A program made the position numbers and the translations under genes. 64,000 nucleotides of DNA from Melieria omissa. Lineage: Eukaryota; Arthropoda; Insecta; Diptera; Ulidiidae. The DNA lies in assembly GCA_963971225.1 (NCBI GenBank), contig OZ020270.1:24873689-24937688 (forward strand), written 5' to 3'. Positions 54,000 to 64,000 of the stretch are shown here, one piece after another. The notes beneath the pieces were generated by a model. The model ran no database searches. It was given only the letters and a program-made list of their open reading frames with translations, and was not told where the DNA came from. The first letter of the stretch is position 1, and each line of letters begins with the position of its first letter.

Positions 54000-55407
54000 C
54001 ACAGTACAACAATTTTGCGGTTTTCAAAAAACCCGCAGACTTTCTCAACTGTTCCTTATATTTTTGGAGTCGCTGAACACGAATATGTAATTATTTTTTT
54101 CGGGTCACCTCTAGTTTGGGTTTTACAGGGTCTTGAAGTTCAAGCTACACCCCAATTAAAAAAATTAATTTAAAAAATTTAATGTAAAAAATTTGAACTT
54201 ATCTTAGTCTAACAATATTGGTATCAAAAGAAAGACAATTATGTCTCCAACTCAAATCAAATAATTTTTTTGTAATTATCCTGGCGAAAGGATATAAAAA
54301 TGTCCTTTTAAGAATGTATCCTTAATTATCCTGGAAGTTTTGAACTTATCTTAGTCTAACAATATTGGTATCAAAAGAAAGACAATTATGTCTCCAACTC
54401 AAATCAAATAATTTTTTTGTAATTTTCCTGGCGAAAGGATATAAAAATGTCCTTTTAAGAATGTATCCTTAATTATCCTGGAAGTTTTTCTACAAAAAAA
54501 TTTGGAAAAAATATATTATAAAACCCTTGCCATGCACCAATACATTGTGAAATTTCATGTTAATCAGTCCATTGGTTCAGCTGAAAAAATCACAAATTTT
54601 TCTCAAGCTATTCTAACCAAAACCATTGTTGGACTAAGATGAGTTCAATTCGTTTTCAAGGTTCAAAATATAACGTAAAATTGACATTGACATGGCCTTG
54701 GGCAAAAGAATTGATTCTCTTTAATTTGATACTGATATTGTTGGACTAAGATGAGTTCAACAATTTAAATTCGTTTTCAAGGTGGGTGTTGCTGGCAACT
54801 TCAAGGCCTTGTAAAAACCAAACTAGAGGTGACCCAAAAAAACAAATTACATATTCGTGATCAGCGGTACCGGAATTATAAGGAGCAGTTCAGAAACTGG
54901 GCGGGTTTTGTGAAGAGCTGAAATTCTTTGCACTGTGAAAAATTTTTGAATAATTTAAGTTTTTGAGTTGAAATAAACTTCAACAATTTTTTTCAGCTGA
55001 ACCAATGGACTGATTAACATGAAATTTCACAATGTATTGGTGCATGGCAAGGGTTTTATAATATATTTTTTCCAAATTTTTTTGTAGAAAAACTTCCAGG
55101 ATAATTAAGGATACATTCTTAAAAGGAAATTTTTATATCCTTTCGCCAGGAAAATTACAAAAAAAATTATTTGATTTGAGTCGGAGACATAATTCTCTTT
55201 CTTTTGATACCAATATTGTTAGACTAAGATAAGTTCAACCATTTAAATTAATTTGTTTAATTGGGGTGTAGCTTGTAACTTCAAGACCCTGTAAAACCCA
55301 AACTAGAGGTGACCCGAAAAAAATAATTACATATTCGTGTTCAGCGACTCCGAAAATATAAGGAACAGTTGAGAAAGTCCGCGGGTTTTTTTTACTGTTG
55401 TACTGTG
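54000..55407. mobile_element. Harbinger-like MITE/foldback W
   Basis: 1408 bp with long inverted ends: CACAGTACAACA at 54000 and TGTTGTACTGTG ending at 55407, then gttccttatatttttggagt paired with its complement near 55350. TSD tta at 53997-53999 and 55408-55410, as in the PIF/Harbinger group. Inverted arms extend several hundred bases. No ORF. Confidence 0.7.
54194..54488. repeat. 147-bp tandem duplication in W
   Basis: Two head-to-tail copies beginning tgaacttatcttagtctaac (54194 and 54341), nearly identical. The opposite arm (55070-55240) has one copy. Confidence 0.9.
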
Positions 55408-56622
55408 TTATTATACCAAAGAATATACAATATAAAGAATACGCATCTTCAAAAATTTGTCAAGCGTGTTTCTTGACGCGGGGGGGAAGAGATTAGCGGA
55501 GGCATAGGTTGCGGGAAATTTGGCCGCACTAAACAGTTTGCGATCAACGAACCAAAGCATCGTCATCGTCGTTTCAACGAAGATGATTCGGGATTCGCTA
55601 ATGTTTTTGGTGTTGTCGTTTATTGTGTGTATGCTTTTTTGTGTTGCCGATTGGTTTTGCTGGACAGATTGCTGTCAGCTCACCATCAATCGAATCTTTG
55701 TGGTGTATGGCTTTTTGCTGGCCAATGCTTTGATTGATTTAAAAATTTGGTGGTTGATCCCAATTTAAAATGTTTACAAATATTTTTACGTGGCGAGTTC
55801 GAAGTAAAATTATTTGTTTATATTTTCGAATGGTTGATTACAATTTTGAAAATATGGGAAAACTACGAAAAAAATGAACTGATAGGCATATTGACTTCAA
55901 AATTCGTGAAAACACTTGAAATCAAAACTAATTAGATGCGTGTTTTAATTTTGTTTTTTTTTAAATCGAAATCTAACGGAGAATCCAAGGGTTAAAAGAT
56001 TGTATGGAAAAACATAATTTAATAGGTCTATTGACTTGCAATAGGGCGAAAGCACTACTAAAGCACTAAATAAAGAAATAAATAATAAGACAAGTATTTT
56101 GTCATAAGAAAAATGTTATTATGGCATGCCTACGTTTAAAAATAGTTTAAATATTCTACACCTGAATGGTTCCAAGGCGAATAATGTGACCATAAATTTA
56201 CAATATTAGATTTTCTTATTTTAGTTCTCTTAAACGAGCATTATATGAAGGCCGTAAGAAAAGTTCCAAAGGACGGGACGGAAAATTATTAAGGGGTAAT
56301 AAAAACGTTTTCCTTTCTTTCCAATTCCATTTTTATTTAATTGTCTTTGTTGATTACTTATTATTTATTTTTTAATTGCCTGTAGTGATCATATAGATCG
56401 CCATGCCAGCCATATTTTATTTTCTTTTCTATGATTTTTCACACACTACAGTCGGCAGTGAGTTCAGAAGCAATATGCGACGCCGTGCAGGCTTATAGAA
56501 GAAGAAGCCAGAAAATAGAAATCGTTTTACAATTTCAGCTTTTCGCCAGCGCAACAACAAGAACAACAGCACATAGTCTTCCTCCTCTTCGGACAATTGA
56601 GCGAGAATGAACGAGTGAGCAC

Positions 56623-57276
56623 CAGTGTGCTTACTTAATTTTTCATTTATGTGGTAGACGCAATGAAAACAATGTGGTAGATTTGAATGAAATGTGGTAG
56701 ATTTTTTTTATTGTACATTAATTGTATTTTATTTGCACTTTAACTGGTGTCGGGTTTCTTCTCATTGTTTTTTGTATTGTTGACTATATTTGTTTTCTTT
56801 TTTGGGAACTCGGACTCGCAAATTTCAGCAGCAGGTACAACTTCGCGTCGTAAAACTTCGTCCCGTCCAAGCGCATTGCCATCGCCATGCGATATTCTAA
56901 AAAACTACACGTTACTAAAAGATAAAGGCAAAAATTATTCAACTTTTTTAGAAATGTTTCCATTTTAATTGCACCTGCCGCCAAAACAATTGTCAAACTG
57001 TCAACTATTTGAGGTGCACTGCTTTCGAAGTGATGAGAGTGCTACCACACACGTTTTTTTTGCACATTTTCACTTATAATGTTCAATGCAGCCCTAACAT
57101 AAATTTTACAACATAAAGTTCTAATTTACTTGGAGTAATAGGTTGGTTAATAGAAAAATGTATGCTCCACAAAAATGTGGTAGATTTTAAGCCCTCCGTG
57201 GTAGATGTGGTAGAAACTTGATTTTAAAAATAATTGTGGTAGATCTACCACATATGTGGTGGAAGTAAGCACACTG
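56623..57276. mobile_element. hAT-like MITE
   Basis: 654 bp. TIR CAGTGTGCTTACTT with complement AAGTAAGCACACTG; exact 8-bp TSD gtgagcac at 56615-56622 and 57277-57284. About seven copies of gtggtaga cluster near both ends, likely transposase-binding motifs. A small ORF (56747-56968) has no recognised domain. Confidence 0.93.
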
Positions 57277-57328
57277 GTGAGCACAGACGCGGCATTCGTG
57301 TTTCTATGATTTGCGCTCAGAGCATTGT

Positions 57329-58539
57329 CAGCGATTAAGCGATGTGAAACTGGGAGAGTAAGCCGATTTTTGTGCGTTTTTTGCAAATCACGTACACAGT
57401 CCGTGTGTGCTGGCAGTGATCAGCTCTTCACTGTGTCTGCTCTTTTCTCGATATTAGCGATTCGGGATTCCTTTAAATTATTTGCTTTTTAAAAAAAGGT
57501 GTTCTCATTAATTTTCTGCATTAAATGCCAACACATGAACTTTTTTGGTTTCATTATGTAAATATTAATGAAAAATATACCAAAGAACACAAAGCTAAAT
57601 GCATTGAATATGACGGGGTCAATTGCCGTCCTTTTTATTTCGCATTTCTTCATTTAGCGATTTAGCGATCTCTAACGATCAGATCAGTTTGACCGCAGGG
57701 TTGTTTTTTTGGATGCAGCTAATAAAATATTAATTTAATTAAATTAAATTAAAAGCATACCCAAGGATTAATTTGGCGCTTTTGGGCAATAATATATTTT
57801 TCTTGTCAATTTTATACAAACGTACAGTGCAAGCTCGGTATTCGTGACTACCCATTATCGCGACGGCCCGGTTATCGCGACGACTAAATTTTTGAAATTG
57901 CATGTTCTATAATCGCGACAGTTTACGAAAAACGGGGTTCTATTTTCGCGACTGTTATCTGTTTTTATTTTTTTAATTTTATTACAATGTCTATAACCAA
58001 AAATTAGAAATCCCCGTCTTTTGGTATATTAACCTTTTTGGATTGTTAAGCCGACAACAGCACTATATTAATCACGTGATTCAGCTGTTATTTTAAAAAA
58101 TAATTTGCTAAAAAAGCAACGCAAAATCTCCTATTTCTTTAAAATTGTATAAAATGTAAATATATAAATAAAAACAATTCTAATTTCAAAAATTACATAC
58201 AATTTTTAAATAAAATTTTGGGTTCTGTTATCGCGAAAATTCAGTTTTCGCGACAGGTCTGGTTTTTAATTAGTCGCGAAAATCGAGCTTGCACTGTATT
58301 ACGAAAAGGCTCCAAAAATATACAAATAAAAAGACAAATTTCTTTGGTCACAAAAAATGACTCACACCAGCAATACTGGAATTTTGTAATGAACTAGAAC
58401 AACAACCCCGTTTTATAAATTTATATGGAGGAAAAACTACTTTCCCGATCAAGCAAGGTTGCAATTTTGCAATAATATTAGTGTAATTCTGTGCACGTGT
58501 TTCTACCGGCTCTCCCAGTTTCACATCGCTTAACCGCTG
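57329..58539. mobile_element. hAT-like element V
   Basis: Terminal repeats of about 30 bp, CAGCGRTTAAGCGATGTGAA type, at 57329 and ending 58539. TSD gcattgt (57322-57328, 58540-58546), 7 bp exact; the empty site is readable in copy A near 14882. A pogo-like MITE is inserted at 57825-58296. About 0.74 kb without it. No transposase. Confidence 0.85.
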
Positions 58540-59434
58540 GCATTGTGCTGTAATTTCAAGTGTTTCCTCTTGTTGTCTACCCCCCGCATCTTGAAGACGG
58601 GTGGTGATATCAGCACCCGCATTCAAATTTTTGCTTGTACACTCTTTATGTTCTATACTTTTTGATTATACCCACATTTTGTCGTTGTGTTTTTAGCTTA
58701 TTCAAGTAATATTAATTAATATTAATGCTGTAATGTAAAAGTTTTCTAGTAACAACAATCTTATATATTAGAGAAAGCGAGAGAAAGCGGAAGCGTTCGA
58801 AGAACGGAAGTTTTTGAGTTTGCTTCTTCCTGCATCACATAGAGGTGTCAACTCGAACAAATTTGCGTACCAGCGCAGTAGGTCCCATACGCAGTCGCAG
58901 AACATATTCGCGATGACTTCGGCAAACTTCTCAATTCGAAGTCAGCTTTCATAATTTGCTTTATGTTGATGTGGTCAGTCGCACATCAACTGTGCGCTGT
59001 GATGATGTCAGCTTGATCGGGAAAGTAGTTTTTCCTCCATATAAATTTCTAAAACGGGGTTGTTGTTCTAGTTCATTTCAAAATTCCAGTGTTGCTGGTG
59101 TGAGTCATTTTTTGTGACTAAAGAAATTTGTCTTTTTATTTGTATATTTTTGGAGCCATTTCGTAATACGTTTGTATAAAATGGACAAGAAAAATATATT
59201 ATTGCCCAAAAGCGCCAAATTAATCCTTGGGTATGCTTTTAATTTAATTAAATTAAGATTTTATTAGCTGCATCCAAAAAAACAACCCTGCGGTCAAACT
59301 AGAGCATTTAGCACCAAAAGCATACCTGATCTGATCTGATCGTTAGAGATTCGCTAAATGAAGAAATGCGAAATAAAAAGGACGGCAATTGACCCCGTCA
59401 TATTCAATGCATTTAGCTTTGTGTTCTTTAGTAT
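57580..59434. repeat. Inverted repeat pair (part of V and a V-like partner)
   Basis: 57580-58454 (minus the MITE) pairs with 59011-59434. For example ggacggcaattgaccccgtc near 59381 pairs with gacggggtcaattgccgtcc near 57612. The partner diverges from V at 59011 and is cut by gypsy G5 at 59434/59435. 58680-59010 between them is unassigned. Confidence 0.85.
57825..58296. mobile_element. Pogo/Tigger-like MITE
   Basis: 472 bp. TIR CAGTGCAAGCTCG with complement CGAGCTTGCACTG; TA duplication at 57823-57824 and 58297-58298. The empty site (aaacgtattacg) is readable in the partner copy near 59168. Internal repeats of atcgcgac lie near both ends. Confidence 0.92.
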
Positions 59435-59884
59435 TGTTACAAATACTAAGTCTAGTGGGCCGTTACGTATCTCTGGATTGTGTAATTTGAAAATAAAGCA
59501 CAGTCAGTTTCTTAAACGCAGACAATAAAATTAAACCAACAGTCACTTTATTATTCACACTTTTACACTTTACTGTTCGTACACTTAAGTATTTGCTTAA
59601 TTACTCCGTGTGGCAACTTCACTTGTGAAAACCAGACTGCCTCGCTGCGCCGCATCCGGCTGCCTTTTATACCTCTCAGGCCATCGCGCAGATCGTTCCC
59701 GCACATTCCGGAGTGGACTAAAAGTTTCCATCATTGCCAGGTTGGACTAAAAGTTATTATCGCGGCCGTCGTTGCCAGATTGGACTAAAAGTTACTATCG
59801 CGGCCGTCGTTGCCAGATTGGATTATAGCACGGCACGTAGCGGCAGGGTTGCTTTGCACAGCGACAGACTGTCTCATCGTTACA
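59435..59884 (-). mobile_element. G5 3-prime LTR
   Basis: 450 bp, followed on the minus-strand upstream side by the taagtggtgggcag polypurine tract. Confidence 0.92.
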
Positions 59885-59895
59885 CTGCCCACCAC

Positions 59896-60378
59896 TTAGA
59901 CTTGTTCGTCCCGAACAAGTGCCGAGGCTCCGCTGTGATGAGGCGCCAGGCGCTCCAAATGGACTACCTTCAGCTTAGCGCCTCTATTGCTGCAACGTTG
60001 AATCCTGTATACCACGTCGTTAATCCTAGTCACGACTTCGTACGGTCCTTCCCATGACGCTTGAAGTTTCGGAGACAAACCTTTCCTCCGCTGCGGGTTG
60101 TAGAGCATTACCAGATCGCCTTCTTGGAACCCTGCTGAGTTGGCCCGTAGATCATATCTGGCTTTCGCCTTATCGCTGACCAGTTTGGTGCGGCTTCTTA
60201 TAAACTGGTGAAGTTCCTCCAGTTCGGCCCGCTTATTGGCCACGTAGTCCGTCTTAGCGCCTCCCGTCGTGCTGACTACCCCGAACTTCAAATCAGCGGG
60301 TAACCGCAACTCTGTGCCGAACACTGCTCGGGCTGGAGTAAGTGATGTCGAGTCGTGCGGGGCTGATCTATACGCCAT
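59896..60378 (-). pseudogene. G5 integrase C-terminal region
   Basis: 160 codons: end of the core (TPARAVFGTELRLPAD) and the GPY-type domain (FQEGDLVMLYNPQ, WEGPYEVVTRI), ending DEQV stop. Separated from the rest by an extra G near 60385. Confidence 0.9.
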
Positions 60379-61696
60379 CCGGAACAGGGGGGATATGCGT
60401 GTAACAATCCTTTTGATTCCTGCCTACCACTTTCCGCAGGTATTCCTCCAATGCCCGGTTAAAGCGTTCCACCATGCCGTCGGACTGTGGGTGCAAAGGA
60501 GTGGTACGAGTTTTCTTCATCCCCAGCAGCTCACACACTACCTTGAATACCGCAGACTCGAAATTCCGGCCTTGATCTGAGTGCAATTCCAACGGAACTC
60601 CGAACCTGGCTACCCAGTTGTTTACCAGCTTTTCCGAGATCGTAGTGGCCTCCTGGTTAGGAAAAGGGTATACTTCGGGCCATTTGCTGAAGTAATCCAT
60701 TACCACCAGCACATATTTATTGCCTTGAGTGCTAGTTGGGAATCGGCCGGCGACGTCCATACCAATTCGCTCGAAGGGCGCTCCCACGTTGTACTGCTTC
60801 ATGCGGCCTCGAGATTTTCTTGTCGGCCCTTTCGCGGCTGAACATCGGTCGCAGCTCTTAATCCACTCGGCTACAGACTCCTGACATCCTACCCAGTAGA
60901 ATCGTCTTTTTATTTTGGCGACGGTTTTGGTGATGCCCAGGTGCCCTCCACTGGAGTCGTTATGGTATGCCTCGATGACCTCGCTGATTCTGCACTTCGG
61001 AACTACCATTAGGGAGTTGCTGGTCCGACCATCCGCGCTTTCCCATTCGCGGTACAGGCATCCTTCTTTCAGCCGCAGGCTTTTCCACTGTGCCCAGTAA
61101 GCCTTAGCGATCGGGCTTTCACCGGCCATCTCCTGCCAGTCTGGACGTGCGCCTTGCTCCTTGCTTTCAACGATTTTTGTAAGATCCGCATCTTCACGCT
61201 GTTCTTTTCGTAGCCTCTCCGCAGACCACTCTTCCTCTGGCATGACGCTTACCAACCGGGCGTCCACTATCTGTTCTTTGCTTTCGGCTCGCGAGCAGGG
61301 CCTGCATTCGACTTTGCACGGACGGCGTGACAAGGCATCGGCATTTCCATGGCTACTGCCCTTGCGATGCTCTATCGTGTAGTCGTAGCTCTGCAGTCGC
61401 TCGATCCACCGCGCCAATTGCCCTTCAGGATCCTTAAAGTTCAGGAGCCATCTCAATGCCGCATGATCTGTGCGCAGGCGAAACCTTTGCCCATACAGAT
61501 ATTTGTGGAAGTGTTTTACGCAGTCCAATACCGCCAGCAGTTCTGTCTGTGTCACACAGTAATTGCGTTCCGGTTTCGATAGAACCCTACTGTAGTACGC
61601 TGTCACTTGGTCCTGGCTGTCTATTATCTGTGATAGCACACCGCCAATACTATTCCCGCTTGCATCTGTATCCAGCACAAACATCTCCCCAGGCAC
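60368..61696 (-). pseudogene. G5 RNase H and integrase
   Basis: 442 codons: RNase H (VLDTDASGNSIGGVL, LRTDHAALRWLLNF), integrase HHCC (HNDSSGGHLGITKT...CDRCSAAKG), core with RIGMDVAGRFP, LHSDQGRNFESAVF and HPQSDGMVERFNRAL, so all three catalytic acids are present. Frame ends by the shift at 60385. Confidence 0.92.
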
Positions 61697-61733
61697 GGGG
61701 AAGGCCAGAATTGGCGCACTGCACAGTTTTCCT

Positions 61734-62783
61734 TCAGACGTGCAAAAGCCTGTTCCTGCTCCTCATTCCACTCGAAAGCTTGGCTTTTTTCGTCAGTTTG
61801 TGCAAGCTGCTGGCTATGTTCGCGAATCCCGGACCAAATCGGTGGTAGTATGTGCACAGGCCCAGGAAACTGCGGAGTTCGTGTAGATTGCGTGGCCGGG
61901 GCCACTCCGTCACCGCCGTGATTTTGCCTTCATCCGTATGTACTCCGCGGGCGGAAACCGTATGACCCAGATACTTGACCTCCTTTTGGAACAGCGAGCA
62001 CTTCTTTTTGTTGAGTTTAAGCCCAGCTTTTTGTATCCGCTCGAATACCTCCTCCAGCTTTCCCAGGTGGTCGTCGAAGCTTTTACCCATCACGATTATG
62101 TCGTCGAGGTACACCAGACACGTCCACCAATGCAACCCTTTTAGCACGCGTTCCATTAGCCGCTCGAATGTTGCTGGTGCGTTGCAGAGTCCACACGGCA
62201 TGACGGTGAACTGCCACAAACCATCGTCAACACTGAAAGCCGTTTTCTCCTTGTCCTTGTCTGCAAGCTCTACCTGCCAATAGCCGCTGCGTAAGTCGAG
62301 TGTGGAGAACCACTGCGTGCCTGACAGTGTGTCCAGGTTGTCATCGATCCGAGGTAGTGGATAACTGTCCTTCTTGGTCACATCATTGAGCTTCCGATAG
62401 TCCACACAAAACCGGGTACTGCCATCTTTTTTCTTGACTAGCACGACCGGCGAGCACCAGGGGCCCGAAGAAGGCTCTATGACCTTTTCTTTCCGCATGT
62501 TCTCGATCAAATTTGTGACCTCCTCCCTCTTGGCCAGAGGAACTCGTCTTGGCGGTTGGAGAATCGGTTTTGCACTTCCGGTGTCGATGTTGTGCTTCAC
62601 TATGGCTGTTCTTCCGCCTGCTTCTGCCGCAAATATTGACCCATAGTGCTGCAGGAGTGACCTCGCCTTCTGTTTCTGCTTGGCCGTCAACTCGCTGCTC
62701 CACTGGTTCTCCTGCGGTGTGGCGTCCATGTTAAAACCGCTCTTCTTATTACCTCCAGGTGGGCTACTCTCGCAATTGACCAC
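61734..62783 (-). pseudogene. G5 reverse transcriptase
   Basis: 349 codons with STRFCVDYRKLN, TLDLRSGYWQVEL and catalytic YLDDIIVMG near 62105. Ends in a missing T near 61730. Confidence 0.92.
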
Positions 62784-62842
62784 TGCTACAGCTGCCTTAC
62801 ACTCGCCAATTACCTCCTCTTTCCCGACATATCTGGGTGCAT

Positions 62843-63460
62843 TCAGGGGTTCAGTATTCTGACTGGTATTCTGCCATTCTTAGGTTCCACTAATGTACGT
62901 CCGATGATGATGTTGTCGTGTCCTTGTTTCGGCACTTCTACAACCCACAGCCGACTCGTCCCATCGTCCTCGTCCACCTTTGCCCACACAATCGCCTCAG
63001 AATTCGCCGGTATCCTCCTGCGTTGACACGATACAACCTTCCTTACCGCCACGCTTCGGTCATAGGCGGTGTGCAGCGGGAATTCAACGTTGGCATATCT
63101 CAGCACATTTTCCTTCAGGTCCAGCGTAGAACCGTGCCTAATCATGAAATCCACGCCGATAATCACGTCGTCCATTATATCCGCGACGATGAACTCATGT
63201 TCCAGGCTGCTGGTGCCGATAGCAATCGTTTTTGTAACTTTCCCTCTTACCGGCGCGCGCTCGCCAGTCGCAGTCCGCAGCTGTATGCCATGCAGCGGTT
63301 CCCAGTTCTTCAGCAGCTTCCTCTTTATAATCGAATATGACGCTCCAGTATCCAGTGTCAACACGAACAACTTTCCATCTATCCTTCCTTCAATTGTCAA
63401 GCTGATTGGGCTGTCTTTTCAGCTGTGAGACAAGGACGGTGGGGCGGCAGATTGTGGGGA
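62843..63460 (-). pseudogene. G5 protease
   Basis: Aspartic protease with LFVLTLDTGASYSIIKRKLL near 63340 and DVIIGVDFMIRHGS. Separated from RT by a missing G near 62849. Confidence 0.9.
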
Positions 63461-63494
63461 TCAGCTCACGCCCCTTTGGGCTGACCCGTTTTAG

Positions 63495-64000
63495 TTTAAC
63501 GACTCGTCGTCCTCAGCCCTGCGCTTGTTGGCTGGGCCTCTACTGTCAGTATTACTCGCTTCAGGCGAGTACGGGAACGCCTCTTTCGTTGGCGGCAGTC
63601 TCGTGCTATGTGACCCTGCTTGCCACATGTCCAGCAAACAACTTTAGAGGAGACAACCCGTGGCCTGCCCGGTGTCTCAGAGCTTATGGCCTGGATCGGA
63701 ATGTCGTTGTCCGCCTGAATCTAGCGTATCCTTGCAGGTGCATACCGAGTGCTCCCAATCCATGCCGCTTCATATGTCATCGCGCTGGTCACCGTCTCCT
63801 TAAATGTCGGCTTGCCCATCATCAACGCACTGCGACGTGTTTCTGGATCATGAATACCTTCAATAAACGACTCAATCTTCATCCTCTCGAGATCATCAGC
63901 ACCAAATTTGGGGTAGCACAACTGTACGAGCCGCTCAATGTCTGCTGCATATGTCTGCAGCGCCTCGTTAGCTCTTTGCTTGCGGTTCTTCAGCTCACAG
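63495..64000 (-). pseudogene. gag: G5 Gag C-terminal part (partial at window edge)
   Basis: Zinc-knuckle region (CWTCGKQGH.ARDC) near 63635-63594 and capsid-like end (FGADDLERMKIESFIEG, GKPTFKETVTSAMTYEAAW). A stop lies at 63721-63723 between these. The N-terminus lies beyond the window. Confidence 0.85.

Larger units (their letters stand above)
55532..58672. mobile_element. P-like repeat, copy B
   Basis: Inverted relative to copy A, starting aacagtttgcgatc. A 33-bp block present in A is missing near 55547. Interrupted by a hAT-like MITE (56623-57276) and element V (57329-58539); removing these leaves about 1.26 kb, the size of the matching part of A. The 82-codon ORF 55520-55768 is hydrophobic, shared with A, and has no known motif. 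Confidence 0.65.
59435..64000 (-). mobile_element. Gypsy copy G5, cut by window end
   Basis: Minus-oriented G-family element: 3-prime LTR, integrase, RNase H, RT, protease and part of gag. Left flank gtat. Three 1-nt frameshifts, each in a homopolymer run (G5 to G6 near 60385, T5 to T4 near 61730, G5 to G4 near 62849). Otherwise the most complete pol of the window. Confidence 0.93.

Noticed and set aside
55520..55768. Hydrophobic ORF resembling a small membrane protein, also at 15789-15974 on the other strand
   Set aside because: It is part of the P-like copies A/B, has no known motif, and a deletion in B changes its N-terminus.

Overview
The window is eukaryotic and almost entirely transposable elements. 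The types present (errantivirus with an env gene, CsRn1-type and tRNA-Leu-primed Ty3/gypsy elements, I-clade and Jockey-like LINEs, mariner, Tc1, P-like, hAT-like and pogo-like DNA elements) point to an insect, most likely a dipteran. Species cannot be fixed from this sequence. I see no intact host gene, no rRNA or tRNA gene and no CRISPR. The only ORF that is not obviously from a transposon is at 2199-2687.

Layout. 1-2140: tandem 260-bp repeats, AT microsatellites and a broken Tc1-like element. 2199-2687: an unrecognised ORF with a 3-prime exon look. 2973-10108: a giant inverted repeat (arms about 3.34 kb, 462-bp spacer) of gypsy LTR/gag, P-like and mariner sequence; its right arm runs on into a gypsy element (G2) that breaks at 12938. 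13556-16056: P-like repeat copy A. 16541-18405: Jockey-like LINE interrupted by another LINE. 18933-27797: long foldback repeat carrying a full-length I-clade LINE (20717-26438), itself hit by a SINE. 28106-36859: CsRn1-type element K; its 3-prime LTR is split by DNA element U (28181-32807), which holds gypsy copy G3 and a SINE. 38040-53831: five-level nest, SINE > gypsy G4 > long-TIR element T > errantivirus E > (hAT-like element and SINE). 54000-55407: Harbinger-like MITE. 55532-58672: P-like copy B carrying two hAT-like elements, one with a pogo-like MITE inside. 59435-64000: gypsy copy G5, cut by the window end.

Most nests are closed by target-site duplications (TSDs) that can be read directly, so the order of insertion can be reconstructed. 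Five copies of one gypsy family (G1-G5: SAP-like N-terminus, expandable coiled coil, single CCHC knuckle, GPY-type integrase end) recur in both orientations. Four copies of one tRNA-derived SINE family are present; it inserted both before G4 and after E. Almost every coding region has frameshifts, stops or insertions. The window resembles a heterochromatic transposon graveyard, possibly a piRNA source locus (inference only).
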